A stretch of 64,000 nt of DNA from Actinomycetes bacterium (lineage in GTDB: Bacteria > Actinomycetota > Actinomycetes > Mycobacteriales > Mycobacteriaceae): positions 85,199-149,198 of the forward strand of contig JAEWRC010000104.1 of assembly GCA_023460175.1 (NCBI GenBank). The letters run 5' to 3'. Shown here in pieces: positions 25,402-33,420 of this stretch. Position 1 is the stretch's first letter; each line of letters starts with the position of its first letter. The notes beneath the pieces are model-generated. The model had not been told where the DNA came from. It searched no databases and saw nothing but the letters and a program-made list of their open reading frames with translations. The translations under genes and the position numbers were made by a program.

Positions 25402-25440
25402 CGCGGTCACCGCCCCTGGCCCACCCATTATGGTCGACCG

Positions 25441-26259
25441 ATGGACTTGGTGGTGGCCGCGGCGGTGGGAATTGTCGCGCTTGCCGCGATCATCACGTTG
25501 ACGGTGCTGCTGATCGTGTCCCGCCGGCAATTGGGAGCGGCCCGGCAGGAAGTCGAACGCCTGCGGGAGGAACAGGGCCGCCGTCGCCGTCGGCGCGGTG
25601 TTGCACCGTTGGCGATCAAGACCGTCTGGCAGACCGCGGATTCCCTGTTGAACAAGGGGATTGGCGCCACGGTGCGCAACTCGATCGAGGATCTCGCCGG
25701 CTGGGCGCAGGTCGAGCGGCCGGATCTGGCGCGGCTGACCGCCGACGGGGACGTCGTCATCGCCTTCTCCGATATCGAGGGTTCGACCGAACTCAACGAG
25801 TCGCTGGGGGATCGCGAGTGGATCAAGGTGCTCGAGCGGCACAACAAGCTCGTCGGCAAGCTGGTATCCGAGCACGGCGGGCATGTCGTCAAGAACCAGG
25901 GCGACGGATTCATGATCGCCTTCGGGTCCGCCGCCCAGGCGGTGCTGTGCAGTATGGCGATCCAGCGGGCGCTGGCGGAGCGGGCCGAGCGGCATCGATC
26001 CATCCGGGTGCGAATCGGTATCCACCTGGGCAGTTCGGTGCGCCGTGGTGACGACCTGTTCGGCAGGAACGTGGCGATCGCCGCGCGCGTCGCCGACCAG
26101 GCCGCCGGTGGCGAGGTCCTCATCACCGATGCGGTCCGAACCGCGCTGGACACCGCGGACGTGGAGTTCGGCCCGCCCCGCGAGGTCGACCTGAAGGGGA
26201 TTCGCGGTAGCCACCAACTCTTTCCGGTGCGTTGGGCCGAGCAGGTCAGTCAGGGGTAG
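25441..26259 (+). CDS. Membrane-anchored class III adenylate/guanylate cyclase
   Basis: A 272-residue protein: one N-terminal transmembrane helix (about 4-28), a basic coiled segment (about 30-60), and a class III cyclase homology domain (about 100-265). Catalytic features: the metal-binding Asp pair in AFSDIEGSTEL and in NQGDGFMIAF, and the transition-state region FGRNVAIAARVADQAAGGE with Asn and Arg. The substrate-defining residues resemble mycobacterial adenylate cyclases, so cAMP is the likely product. Mycobacteria encode many such cyclases. It is separated by about 40 bp from the SRPBCC gene. Confidence 0.9.
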   Translation: MDLVVAAAVGIVALAAIITLTVLLIVSRRQLGAARQEVERLREEQGRRRRRRGVAPLAIKTVWQTADSLLNKGIGATVRNSIEDLAGWAQVERPDLARLTADGDVVIAFSDIEGSTELNESLGDREWIKVLERHNKLVGKLVSEHGGHVVKNQGDGFMIAFGSAAQAVLCSMAIQRALAERAERHRSIRVRIGIHLGSSVRRGDDLFGRNVAIAARVADQAAGGEVLITDAVRTALDTADVEFGPPREVDLKGIRGSHQLFPVRWAEQVSQG

Positions 26260-26347
26260 GCCCTACTTCGGTAGGCCCCATTCGCCGAGGGTGCATCGAG
26301 TGCACGTTTTCGGGGCGTTTTATGTACACCGGATGCGAGCTCGCCGG

Positions 26348-26698
26348 TCAGAGATCCAAGATCATCTTCAACGCGCGGTCAACCTGGCCCATCGTTGACT
26401 CCGAGAGCGTTCCGAGTCGACGCACCAACCTGGCACGGGCCACGCCGCGGACCGCGCGACAGACCGCGACACTGTCGGCGTCCACCCCGTCCGCCGCGGT
26501 CAGCGTCGGCCGCAACGGAGTCGCGACCCGTGAACTCGACACCGGTACGACCACAACAAGTTCGGCAGCCTCACCGGTCAACAGCTGCTCCGTCGAAACG
26601 ATGACGGCCGGGCGGTGTTTGCCCGGTTCCCCCGGCCGGGCTGCGCCCAGTGCAACGAGCCACAGCTGGCCTCGCCGGGGATCCTCAGTCGAGGCCAT
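26348..26698 (-). CDS. MazF/PemK-family endoribonuclease toxin
   Basis: A 116-residue protein with the MazF fold: the opening RRGQLWLVALG, then GKHRPAVIVSTEQL (the conserved R-P-A-V/LV strand) and VVVVPVSSS followed by the basic C-terminal helix. MazF toxins cleave mRNA or tRNA at short sequences and cause growth arrest. ATG 26698 overlaps the antitoxin gene by 14 bp, the usual arrangement for coupled translation. The larger open frame upstream is read-through inside the antitoxin. Confidence 0.88.
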   Translation of the reverse strand: MASTEDPRRGQLWLVALGAARPGEPGKHRPAVIVSTEQLLTGEAAELVVVVPVSSSRVATPLRPTLTAADGVDADSVAVCRAVRGVARARLVRRLGTLSESTMGQVDRALKMILDL

Positions 26699-26921
26699 CG
26701 GCATCCGCCTGAGCCCAGTCACGCTCCTCGTCGGCCACGTTCGGGTCGCCGGCCTCGGCCAACGTCGCTGCCCGTTCGGCGGCAAACGCGGCCTCGCGCT
26801 CAGCTCGAGCGCTCCATTCCTCCAGCAGTGACGCCACGCTCACGCCACGCTCACGCGCTTGCGCCGCGAGTCGATCGCGCACCGTCACCGGCACCCGGAT
26901 CGTAGTTGTTGCGGTAGCCAT
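26685..26921 (-). CDS. MazE/VapB-type antitoxin
   Basis: A 78-residue protein whose N-terminal part (TTTIRVPVTVRDRLAAQARE, about 4-24) fits a ribbon-helix-helix DNA-binding domain. The C-terminal half is Ala/Glu/Asp-rich and likely wraps the toxin. It precedes the MazF gene and overlaps it. The promoter and an inverted repeat lie directly upstream, as expected for autoregulation by the antitoxin or the antitoxin-toxin complex. Confidence 0.85.
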   Translation of the reverse strand: MATATTTIRVPVTVRDRLAAQARERGVSVASLLEEWSARAEREAAFAAERAATLAEAGDPNVADEERDWAQADADGLD

Positions 26922-26957
26922 ATCGAGATGCTATTCAGGTAGATAAATTCTGTCTAC
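26922..26957 (-). promoter_or_regulatory. Predicted promoter of the mazEF-type module, apparently leaderless
   Basis: On the minus strand TAGACA (26956-26951) and TAGCAT (26933-26928) are separated by exactly 17 bp and match sigma-A -35 and -10 elements. Only six bases (CTCGAT) lie between the -10 and the ATG at 26921, so transcription should start at or next to the start codon and give a leaderless mRNA. Confidence 0.5.
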
Positions 26958-26959
26958 CT
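26937..26959. promoter_or_regulatory. Inverted repeat operator of the mazEF-type module
   Basis: AGGTAGA (26937-26943) and TCTACCT (26953-26959) form a perfect inverted repeat with a 9-bp spacer. It overlaps the predicted -35 and spacer, so a bound ribbon-helix-helix antitoxin would block RNA polymerase. Confidence 0.6.
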
Positions 26960-26961
26960 AT

Positions 26962-27095
26962 CGGCGATGCCGCGCACACCTACCGGGTGGGCCTGAACGC
27001 GACGCGACTGCTGTACGCCCTCGGCGACGTGGTGGTCGGCTGGCTGCTGCTGCGGGGAGGACTTCGTGATGGAGTTGGACGAAGCGGCCTTCTGA
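26962..27095 (+). pseudogene. Remnant of an acyl-CoA dehydrogenase 3' end
   Basis: Plus-strand frame from about 26965 reads AAHTYRVGLNATRLLYALGD and continues VVVGWLLLR, the characteristic C-terminal helix of mycobacterial acyl-CoA dehydrogenases. It then shifts by one base into EDFVMELDEAAF and a stop at 27093-27095, which fits the extreme C-terminus of the same family. The rest of the gene, including the catalytic domains and the sequence between these two pieces, is missing. It is a decayed fragment with an internal deletion and a frameshift. Confidence 0.65.
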
Positions 27096-27112
27096 GGCCC
27101 AACGCTTCACGC

Positions 27113-27163
27113 GCTTACGCCGAGGTTCGCAGTCATCAGGTGGCTGCGAACCTCGGCGTAAGC
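27113..27163. repeat. Perfect 20-bp inverted repeat with an 11-nt loop (copy 1)
   Basis: The arms (27113-27132, containing CGCCGAGGTTCGCAG, and 27144-27163) are perfectly complementary around the loop TCATCAGGTGG. No T-tract follows, so it is not a classical intrinsic terminator. A degenerate second copy with the same core and the same loop length is 237 bp to the right, indicating a small repeated element. Confidence 0.85.
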
Positions 27164-27355
27164 CGTCGTCGGGCTGCGAGGTCGAGGCGGTCGAACGCAC
27201 ACCCCGGCCCGCAGGCACGGCCGTCGACTGCGATGCCGACGCGAGATCACCCCGCCCTGCAGGTGCAGAACCTCGTCGATGCCCACGGGTTCGGTCCTGA
27301 CGAAGCAGGTGTGGGGTTACCAGTGCCCGGCGGCGATCTGTGGGCAACCGTTTAT

Positions 27356-27394
27356 GCCGAGGTCTGCAGCCACCCGGTGACTGCGATCCTCGGC
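27356..27394. repeat. Degenerate inverted repeat (copy 2 of the same element)
   Basis: Arms GCCGAGGTCTGCAG (27356-27369) and CTGCGATCCTCGGC (27381-27394) pair except for an internal mismatch of two to three bases, around an 11-nt loop (CCACCCGGTGA). The core is nearly the same as copy 1 at 27119-27157, including the loop length. Confidence 0.7.
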
Positions 27395-27401
27395 CTTGAG
27401 G

Positions 27402-27521
27402 TCACTTACGCACGATGCACAGGGCGTCGACCGCGACAACCCCGTCCCCGGTCACCAGAAGTGGGTTGACGTCCAGGGATTCGATCCAGTCCCGGCCCGC
27501 GGCGGCCAGCCGGCCGAAACC
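27402..27521 (-). pseudogene. Remnant of an acyl-CoA synthetase (NDP-forming type) 3' end
   Basis: Directly after the helicase stop, and in the same frame, 39 codons read GFGRLAAAGRDWIESLDVNP and LLVTGDGVVAVDALCIV before a stop at 27402. This matches the C-terminal ATP-grasp end (LDxNPLLVxxxGVVAVDALV) of actinobacterial acyl-CoA synthetase/acetyltransferase-like proteins. No start or upstream domains remain, so it is a 5'-truncated fragment. Its neighbour is an acyl-CoA dehydrogenase remnant, so both probably come from one deleted catabolic cluster. Confidence 0.65.
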
Positions 27522-29222
27522 TCAGAGCTCGCGGTGCAACACCCGCACGGCCTCGATGCGAGCCTGCAGCTGATCGCGGGTGGCCGCGGCCACGGGCGGA
27601 CCGCCGCAGCGGCGCCGCAGCTCGTTGTGGATCCAACCGTGCGGCTTGCCCGACTTGTGATGCGTGGCCGACACCAGCGCGTTGAGTTCGCGGCGCAACT
27701 CGCGCAGCTGGCCGTGCGTCGAGGCCACCTTGGGCAGTTCGCCGGAGGCCGTGCGCTTCTGCAGCTGCTCGTCCTGGCGGCGGTTCAGCAGATCGCGCAT
27801 CTGGCTGGCATCCAGCAGGCCCGGGATGCCCAGGTAGTCGGCTTCCTCCTCGCTGCCCGACGGCGTCGCGGTGCCGAACGACGAACCGTCGAAGATGACC
27901 TGGTCCAGCTCGGCCTCGGCGCCCAGGGACTCGAAGCCGTTGTCCAGTTCGCCGGGTTCATCCTTGCGCTGCTCGCGCAACTCGGCGTCGAGCGGATCCT
28001 CGTCCTGGTTCTCCCGGTGCGGCTTGCCGAGGACGTGGTTGCGTTGCTCCTCGAGCTCGCTGGCGAGCTGCAGCAGATTCGGCACCGAGGGCAGGAAGAT
28101 GCTCGCGGTCTCGCCCGGGCGCCGAGACCGCACGAACCGGCCGATCGCCTGGGCGAAGAACAGCGGGGTCGAGGCGCTGGTGGCGTACACGCCGACGGCC
28201 AGCCGCGGCACGTCGACACCCTCGGAGACCATCCGCACCGCGACCAGCCACCGCGACGTCGACTCCGAGAACTGGCTGATGCGGTCCGAGGAGCCCGGGT
28301 CGTCGGAGAGCACCAGGGTGGGCGCCTCGCCGGTGATCTTGTGCAGTAGCTCGGCGTAGGCGCGCGCGGCGGTCTGATCCGAGGCGATGATCATGCCGCC
28401 GGCGTCGGGGACGTGGGCACGCTTCTGCTGTAGCCGCTTGTCGGCGGCGGCGATGACCGCGGGCATCCACTCGCCGGCCGGGTTCAGCGCGGTGCGCCAG
28501 GCCCGTGCCGTCTGCTCGGCGGTGAGCGGTTCGCCGAGTCGGGCGGCGTGTTCCTCGCCAGCGCTGTCGCGCCACCGGGCCTCGCCCGAGTAGGCCATGA
28601 ACACCACCGGCCGCACGACACCGTCGGCCAGCGCGTCGGCGTAACCGTAGACATGGTCGGCCACCGAACGCTGGAAGCCGGCGGGGTCGGGCTCGTACTT
28701 CACGAACGGGATGGGGCTGTCGTCGCTGCGGAACGGCGTCCCGGTCAGGGACAGCCGCCGGGTCGCGTCGTCGAAGGCCTCGCGCATGGCCTCGCCCCAG
28801 CTCTTGGCGTCGCCACCGTGGTGGATCTCGTCGAAGATCACCATCGTCTTGCGGTTCTCGGTGCGCACCCGATGCCGGGTCGGGTGGCTGGCCACCTGCG
28901 CGTACGTGACGACGACGCCGTGGTACTCCGAGGATGTCTGCGCCGAGGAGTTGCTGAACCGCGGATCCAGGGCGATGCCCATCCGGGCGGCAGCGTTGGC
29001 CCACTGGATCTTGAGATGCTCGGTGGGGACGACGATGGTGACGGTGTCCACGGCGCGTTCGGCCAGCAGTTCGGCGACGATCCGCAGGGCAAAGGTGGTC
29101 TTGCCGGCCCCGGGGGTGGCCACAGCCAGAAAGTCCCGCGGCTTCGCTGCCAGGTATTTCACCAAAGCTCGTCGTTGCCAGCCCCGCAAAGCCTGGGTGC
29201 TGGGCGCTGCGTCAGCCCGCAC
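27522..29222 (-). CDS. DEAD/DEAH-box superfamily II helicase
   Basis: A 566-residue helicase. Q/upstream motif RGWQRRALVKYL, motif I ATPGAGKTTFAL (about 36-47), motif Ia VVPTEHLKIQW, motif II IFDEIHHG (DEIH, about 128-135), motif III LTGTPFR (about 157-163), and C-terminal motifs including VRMVSEGVDVPRLAVG and QAIGRFVRSRRPGE (motif VI, about 350-365). It resembles the UvsW/XPB-like or type III restriction-like helicases that translocate on DNA. The C-terminal 150 residues are mostly charged helices. GTG 29222 start. Its stop abuts a gene remnant. Role probably in nucleic acid repair, but not defined. Confidence 0.87.
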   Translation of the reverse strand: MRADAAPSTQALRGWQRRALVKYLAAKPRDFLAVATPGAGKTTFALRIVAELLAERAVDTVTIVVPTEHLKIQWANAAARMGIALDPRFSNSSAQTSSEYHGVVVTYAQVASHPTRHRVRTENRKTMVIFDEIHHGGDAKSWGEAMREAFDDATRRLSLTGTPFRSDDSPIPFVKYEPDPAGFQRSVADHVYGYADALADGVVRPVVFMAYSGEARWRDSAGEEHAARLGEPLTAEQTARAWRTALNPAGEWMPAVIAAADKRLQQKRAHVPDAGGMIIASDQTAARAYAELLHKITGEAPTLVLSDDPGSSDRISQFSESTSRWLVAVRMVSEGVDVPRLAVGVYATSASTPLFFAQAIGRFVRSRRPGETASIFLPSVPNLLQLASELEEQRNHVLGKPHRENQDEDPLDAELREQRKDEPGELDNGFESLGAEAELDQVIFDGSSFGTATPSGSEEEADYLGIPGLLDASQMRDLLNRRQDEQLQKRTASGELPKVASTHGQLRELRRELNALVSATHHKSGKPHGWIHNELRRRCGGPPVAAATRDQLQARIEAVRVLHREL

Positions 29223-29356
29223 CCGATGACTCCTCTCTGGAACGGAATGCAGCCTAATGCAATGGCTTCAGGCGGGGTATTCGGCCGCGGCGTGTCGAGG
29301 GCGCGTGTCGGGATCGACTTCGCGGAAGGCCCGGTGAGCGTGGTTGCTACGGACCG

Positions 29357-29674
29357 TCAGGACGGCGTGTGCGCGCGGTGAGTGCGCAGGTTGACCGCCC
29401 GCGCGGGCAGCAGCTGGCTGCGCTCCTCCTCGGTCAGCCCACCCCAGACGCCGAACGGCTCCTGGAAGGCCAGCGAGTGCTCCCGGCAACGCAGCATCAC
29501 CGGGCATTCGGCGCACACCCGCTTGGCCTCCTGCTGGCGGCGCCGCCGGGCCCGGCCGCGTTCCCCATCGGGATGGAAGAAGATCGACGGATCCCGTTGC
29601 CGGCACAGGGCCTCCACGCGCCAGTCCCACGCCTGGGGGCTGAACACCGGCGGGTCGGTCAGCAGCGACGCCAT
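29357..29674 (-). CDS. WhiB3-like iron-sulfur transcription regulator
   Basis: A 105-residue Wbl protein. The four cysteines that bind a [4Fe-4S] cluster are in ALCRQRD, then KRVCAECPVMLRC (C-x2-C-x5-C). The FFHPDGERGRAR stretch is characteristic of WhiB3, and FGVWGGLTEEER is the Wbl turn. It lacks the genomic neighbours of whiB3 (Rv3416) and so looks like a WhiB3 paralogue. Wbl proteins act with the primary sigma factor and respond to redox or NO. ATG 29674 lies 1 bp after the stop of the ABC transporter gene, suggesting cotranscription; an upstream in-frame start would overlap it. Confidence 0.88.
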   Translation of the reverse strand: MASLLTDPPVFSPQAWDWRVEALCRQRDPSIFFHPDGERGRARRRRQQEAKRVCAECPVMLRCREHSLAFQEPFGVWGGLTEEERSQLLPARAVNLRTHRAHTPS

Positions 29675-29675
29675 G

Positions 29676-32243
29676 TCAGGACCCGGCACCCGCGGTCCGG
29701 CGCTGCACCCGCGCATACGCCGCGGTGGCGCCCAGGGCCATCAGACCCACCAGCAGGTACTGCCACGCCTGCGACAGCTCGAGGAAGATGGTCGCGTTGC
29801 TGATCACCTGCAGCAGCAGCACACCGAACAGCACGCCGATGAAGCTGCCGCGCCCACCGAAGATCGACGCGCCGCCGAGGACGACCGCGGTGATGGCCGC
29901 CAGCGTGTAGCTGATGCCGGCGGTGGGATCGCCCACCCCGATCTGGGCCATCAGGAGCAACGCGCCGACCGCCGTCAGCAACGAGCAGGCCAGGTAGGCG
30001 ATCATCTGCACCGCGTCGACACCCACGCCACGCTTGCGGGCGGCCGCCTCGTCGGATCCTGAGGCCCGCAGCCGCAGCCCGAAAGAGGTTCGACGGGACG
30101 CGAATTCGAGGCCGACGAGCACGATGACGCCGACGATCACGGCGATGGGGAGCGGTCCCACGCGGGTGCTGATGGCCTCCACCACGTCGAGGGCGATGAT
30201 GCCGCCCGGCGCGTCGCGCCACACCAGCGACAGGCCTTGCAAGCCGGTGTAGGTGATGAGCGTGGCCACCACCGGGACCACCTTGGAATATCGGACCATG
30301 GCGCCGTTGGCGGCGCCGACCCCGGCGGCGAGAACGAACATCAGGACGAATCCCAGTATCCACCAACCGAATCCGTAGCCCTCGACGATGAAGAAGGATG
30401 CGACCACCACCAGCGTCCCGCTCAGCGGTCCGACGGAAAGGTCGATCCCGCCGGTCAGCATGACGACCAACTGCCCGGCCGCGAGGAACAGCACCGGGGC
30501 CATGAGCATCAGCAGATTGGCGATGTTGAACTCGGACAGGAAGCGGCCGTTGACAGCGGTGGTGAGGGCGCCGAGGGCCAGGATTGCGGCCAGCAGCACC
30601 AGACTCGGCGACTGCTGGCTGGCGAGCAGACGCTGCCAGCGGCTGGGTTTGCCGACCCGCGGGGCCGTGACGGCCCCGGCCTCCTCGTCGGCGCGACCGG
30701 CGGTCAGCGAGGCCTCGGTGATGGCGTGCTCGGTGACCTCGTCACCCACCAGTTCCTTGACGACGCGGCCGCGGGAGAACACCAGCACGCGGTCGCACAG
30801 GCCGGCGAGTTCGACGTCGTCGGAGCTGAGCACCACGACGGGGGTGCCGGACTCGGCGACGTCGCGCAGTCGATGGTAGATCTCCGAGCGCACGCCGACG
30901 TCGATGCCCTGGGTGGGCTCGTCGCACAGCAGCAGTTCCGGCGAGGAGAGCAGCGCCCGGCCCAGGACGACCTTCTGTTGGTTGCCGCCCGACAGGGTGC
31001 CCACCTCGGTGTCGATGGTGGCGGTCTTGACGCCGAGTTCGTCGACCTGTTCGTGCGCCAGCGAGCGTTCGATGCTCGGCGAGACGAACCCGGCGCGGGA
31101 CACCCGGTGCAGCGCGACCAGCGAAAGGTTCTCGCGCACCGACAGAATGGGGGAGATGCCCTCGATTCCGCGTTCCTGCGGCATCAGGATGATGCCCTTG
31201 TCGCGGGCCGCGCGCGGCGACGACAGGCGCAGCTTGCCGCCGCCGACGGAGACCTCGCCGCGGCAGGCCGTGGCGCCGCCGAGCGCACGGATGAACTCGC
31301 GCTGGCCGTTGCCCTCGACACCGGCCAGGCCCAGGATCTCGTGGCGCCGGATGGTGGTGGTGACGCCGGGTGCGTCGGCGGCCCCGAAATCCGAGACGAC
31401 GACGGCCGGTTCGCCCAGATCGTCGGAGCGGTCCGGGAACAGCGCCTCCACGGTGCGTCCCGCGATCAGCGTGACGATCTCTTCCTCGGTGGTGTCGGCG
31501 GCGTCGAACTGACCGCGAATTCGCCCGTCCCGCAACACCGTGATGCGGTCGGCGAGGGCGAAGACGTCGGGCAGGCGGTGGCTGATGTAGATGACGGCCA
31601 CCCCGGCCGCGGACAGCTCGCGGATCAGCTCGAAGAGGCGGGCGGTTTCCGCGGCGGCGAACGGTTCGGTCGGCTCGTCGAGGATCAGAACGCTCGGATT
31701 GCAGGCGAGCGCGCCGCAGATCTCGATGGCCTGCTTCTCGGCCAGTCCGAGCTGACCCGCCGGCACGGTCGGATCGATGGGAATGCCCATCGGCGTGAGC
31801 TTTTCGGCGGCCCACGCGTCGACCTCGCGCAGCGGCGGGCGCAGGCTGGGCGGCACCGCCAGGGCCAGGTTCTCGGCCACCGTGAGATCGGGCAGGATCG
31901 CCGGGATCTGGTAGGCGATGGCCAGGCCGGCCTCCTTGGCCGCCAACGGCGAGGCCGAGGTCAGCTCGTCGGCGCCGATGCGCACGGTGCCGCGGTCGGT
32001 GGACAGCGCACCGGAGGCGACCGCCATCAGCGTCGACTTGCCTGCGCCGTTGCCGCCGACCAGCGCGTGGACCTCGCCGGGGACGGCCTCGAAGCTCACG
32101 TCGTCCAGTGCGGTGACGCCAGGGAAGGTCTTGGTGATGCCGGCGACCGACAGTCCGCGCCGGGAGGCGGGTGCCATGGATGTGGATGCCACGGTGGTGG
32201 GCCCTTCGTCGGTGTGGCTGAGTGCGGGGGAGTGGGGGGTCAT
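29676..32243 (-). CDS. Ribose-type ABC transporter: fused double ATPase and permease
   Basis: An 855-residue fusion. Residues about 30-265 are the first ATP-binding domain (Walker A GGNGAGKST, Walker B VLILDEPTEPF; the signature loop is the unusual LGLAEKQ). About 280-515 are the second (degenerate P-loop region VEGNGQ as in RbsA, signature LSGGNQQK, Walker B LLLCDEPTQGID). From about 545 to 850 there are about ten transmembrane helices of an RbsC-type permease (GGIDLSVGPLSG). RbsA and RbsC are normally separate. It overlaps the binding-protein gene by ATGA. With the separate permease at 33421 the importer would have a heterodimeric membrane part. Substrate probably a sugar or related compound. 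Confidence 0.9.
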   Translation of the reverse strand: MTPHSPALSHTDEGPTTVASTSMAPASRRGLSVAGITKTFPGVTALDDVSFEAVPGEVHALVGGNGAGKSTLMAVASGALSTDRGTVRIGADELTSASPLAAKEAGLAIAYQIPAILPDLTVAENLALAVPPSLRPPLREVDAWAAEKLTPMGIPIDPTVPAGQLGLAEKQAIEICGALACNPSVLILDEPTEPFAAAETARLFELIRELSAAGVAVIYISHRLPDVFALADRITVLRDGRIRGQFDAADTTEEEIVTLIAGRTVEALFPDRSDDLGEPAVVVSDFGAADAPGVTTTIRRHEILGLAGVEGNGQREFIRALGGATACRGEVSVGGGKLRLSSPRAARDKGIILMPQERGIEGISPILSVRENLSLVALHRVSRAGFVSPSIERSLAHEQVDELGVKTATIDTEVGTLSGGNQQKVVLGRALLSSPELLLCDEPTQGIDVGVRSEIYHRLRDVAESGTPVVVLSSDDVELAGLCDRVLVFSRGRVVKELVGDEVTEHAITEASLTAGRADEEAGAVTAPRVGKPSRWQRLLASQQSPSLVLLAAILALGALTTAVNGRFLSEFNIANLLMLMAPVLFLAAGQLVVMLTGGIDLSVGPLSGTLVVVASFFIVEGYGFGWWILGFVLMFVLAAGVGAANGAMVRYSKVVPVVATLITYTGLQGLSLVWRDAPGGIIALDVVEAISTRVGPLPIAVIVGVIVLVGLEFASRRTSFGLRLRASGSDEAAARKRGVGVDAVQMIAYLACSLLTAVGALLLMAQIGVGDPTAGISYTLAAITAVVLGGASIFGGRGSFIGVLFGVLLLQVISNATIFLELSQAWQYLLVGLMALGATAAYARVQRRTAGAGS

Positions 32244-33403
32244 CGGTAGATCTCCGCGAGCTGCTCGGTGCTCAACTCGGCCGAGGTGACGGCGCTGCTG
32301 GGCAGGTCGCGATCACATTCCGGGGGCAGATTCGGGTCGAGCGAGTCCCAGACGATCGGCACGTTGACGATGTCGGGTTCGGGCTCCGGGATGTCCTGGG
32401 CGGCGGCGACGGCCTTGCGCAGCGCGAGTCGCACGATCCAGGTCCGGGACGTCACGGCGACGATCTGGAACTGCGGCTGGGCCGCCTTGTTGTCGACGTA
32501 GGCGCAGGCAAATCCGTTGTTGTCGTTGGCCGTCCACACCGGCAGCGGTCGGCCGGCCTGCAGGAAGGCCCGGATCCCGCCCAGTGAACCGTCGCCGGAG
32601 TCGGTGATGACGGCGTCGATCTTGGGGTACTTGGCCAGCAGGCCCGAGGTGACGCGCTGGGTCTGCGCGGGGTTCCAGCCGGTGTCGATCGGGGTGCCGG
32701 GGTCGTTGAGCAGCGTCACGTTGGCGCAGTCAGGGTTGTCGGCGAGCTCGTCCTCGATGCCGTGGATCTCGCTGAGGCTCTGCGCATTTCCCGGTGTGCC
32801 GCCGAGGAAGACGGCGTTGCCGCCGGCGGGACCCAGGGCGTTGCACACCCACTGTGCCCACATCGCGCCGTCGGTCACCGTGTTGTGGCCGACGAACGTC
32901 GTGTAGTCGACGCCGGGGGTGCCGCCCGGGCTGGCGGTGTAGGGCACCACGGCCACCCCGGCCTCGAAGGCCTCACGCAGGGTCGGTAGCAGGGCGGGGC
33001 CCGCGTCGGGGAACACGACGAGCGCCTCGACGCCGAGCGCGACGAGGGCCTTGATGTCGCTGATCGCCTTCTGCGGGTTGTTCTGCCCGTCCGCGTACGG
33101 CAGCACCTCGAGGTTCGGGCACTTGGCGGCCTCGTCCTCGAACTCGGCGCGCGCGGTCTTGCGGAAGGCGTTGTCGCCCACACCGTCGGCGAGCGCGACC
33201 TTGATGGGGCGGTCGCCGCAGAACTCGGTGATGGGCCGCAGTTCGTCGACCGCACCGCTGAGTTCGGGGTCCAGGTAGACGGGGTCGACCTCGAACGCCG
33301 CGGGTTCGCTGAACGGTCCGCCGGCGCACGACGTCAGCGACAGGGCCAGCAGCGCCGCCGCCGGGGCGGCCAGCATTCGGGCCGAGAGGAAACGGCTGAG
33401 CAC
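32240..33403 (-). CDS. Sugar-type ABC transporter substrate-binding lipoprotein
   Basis: A 387-residue periplasmic binding protein (Peripla_BP_4/RbsB-like). The signal peptide ends in a lipobox (LTSCAG). Conserved features: IKVALADGVGDNAF at the domain start, KAISDIKALVALGVEALVVFPD, and DAVITDSGDGSLGGIRAFLQ, WTANDNNGFA. GTG at 33403 is preceded by CAGGAG eight bases upstream. It delivers the substrate to the fused ATPase-permease and to the second permease in the same operon. Confidence 0.88.
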   Translation of the reverse strand: MLSRFLSARMLAAPAAALLALSLTSCAGGPFSEPAAFEVDPVYLDPELSGAVDELRPITEFCGDRPIKVALADGVGDNAFRKTARAEFEDEAAKCPNLEVLPYADGQNNPQKAISDIKALVALGVEALVVFPDAGPALLPTLREAFEAGVAVVPYTASPGGTPGVDYTTFVGHNTVTDGAMWAQWVCNALGPAGGNAVFLGGTPGNAQSLSEIHGIEDELADNPDCANVTLLNDPGTPIDTGWNPAQTQRVTSGLLAKYPKIDAVITDSGDGSLGGIRAFLQAGRPLPVWTANDNNGFACAYVDNKAAQPQFQIVAVTSRTWIVRLALRKAVAAAQDIPEPEPDIVNVPIVWDSLDPNLPPECDRDLPSSAVTSAELSTEQLAEIYR

Positions 33404-33420
33404 GTTGATTCTCCTGGGGG

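Larger units (their letters stand above)
27096..27401. other. Non-coding scar between two gene remnants
   Basis: About 306 bp without a credible intact gene. It contains the two related inverted repeats at 27113-27163 and 27356-27394. On the minus strand around 27175-27290 a short reading IDEVLHLQGGVISRR looks like the N-terminus of AbiEi/DUF559-type proteins, but it stays open only briefly and I treat it as a possible third remnant. Open frames crossing this stretch lack composition or homology expected of real genes. Confidence 0.5.

Noticed and set aside
27113..27163. Perfect inverted repeat as an intrinsic terminator
   Set aside because: No T-tract follows, no intact gene ends next to it, and a related copy lies 237 bp away, which favours a repeat element.
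26987..27469. Plus-strand frame of 160 codons between the antitoxin and the helicase
   Set aside because: It begins inside the acyl-CoA dehydrogenase remnant and reads through the palindromic repeat; only its first 25 codons resemble a protein.
30237..32249. Plus-strand frame of 670 codons
   Set aside because: Antisense to the fused ABC transporter gene with Walker motifs; no recognisable domain.
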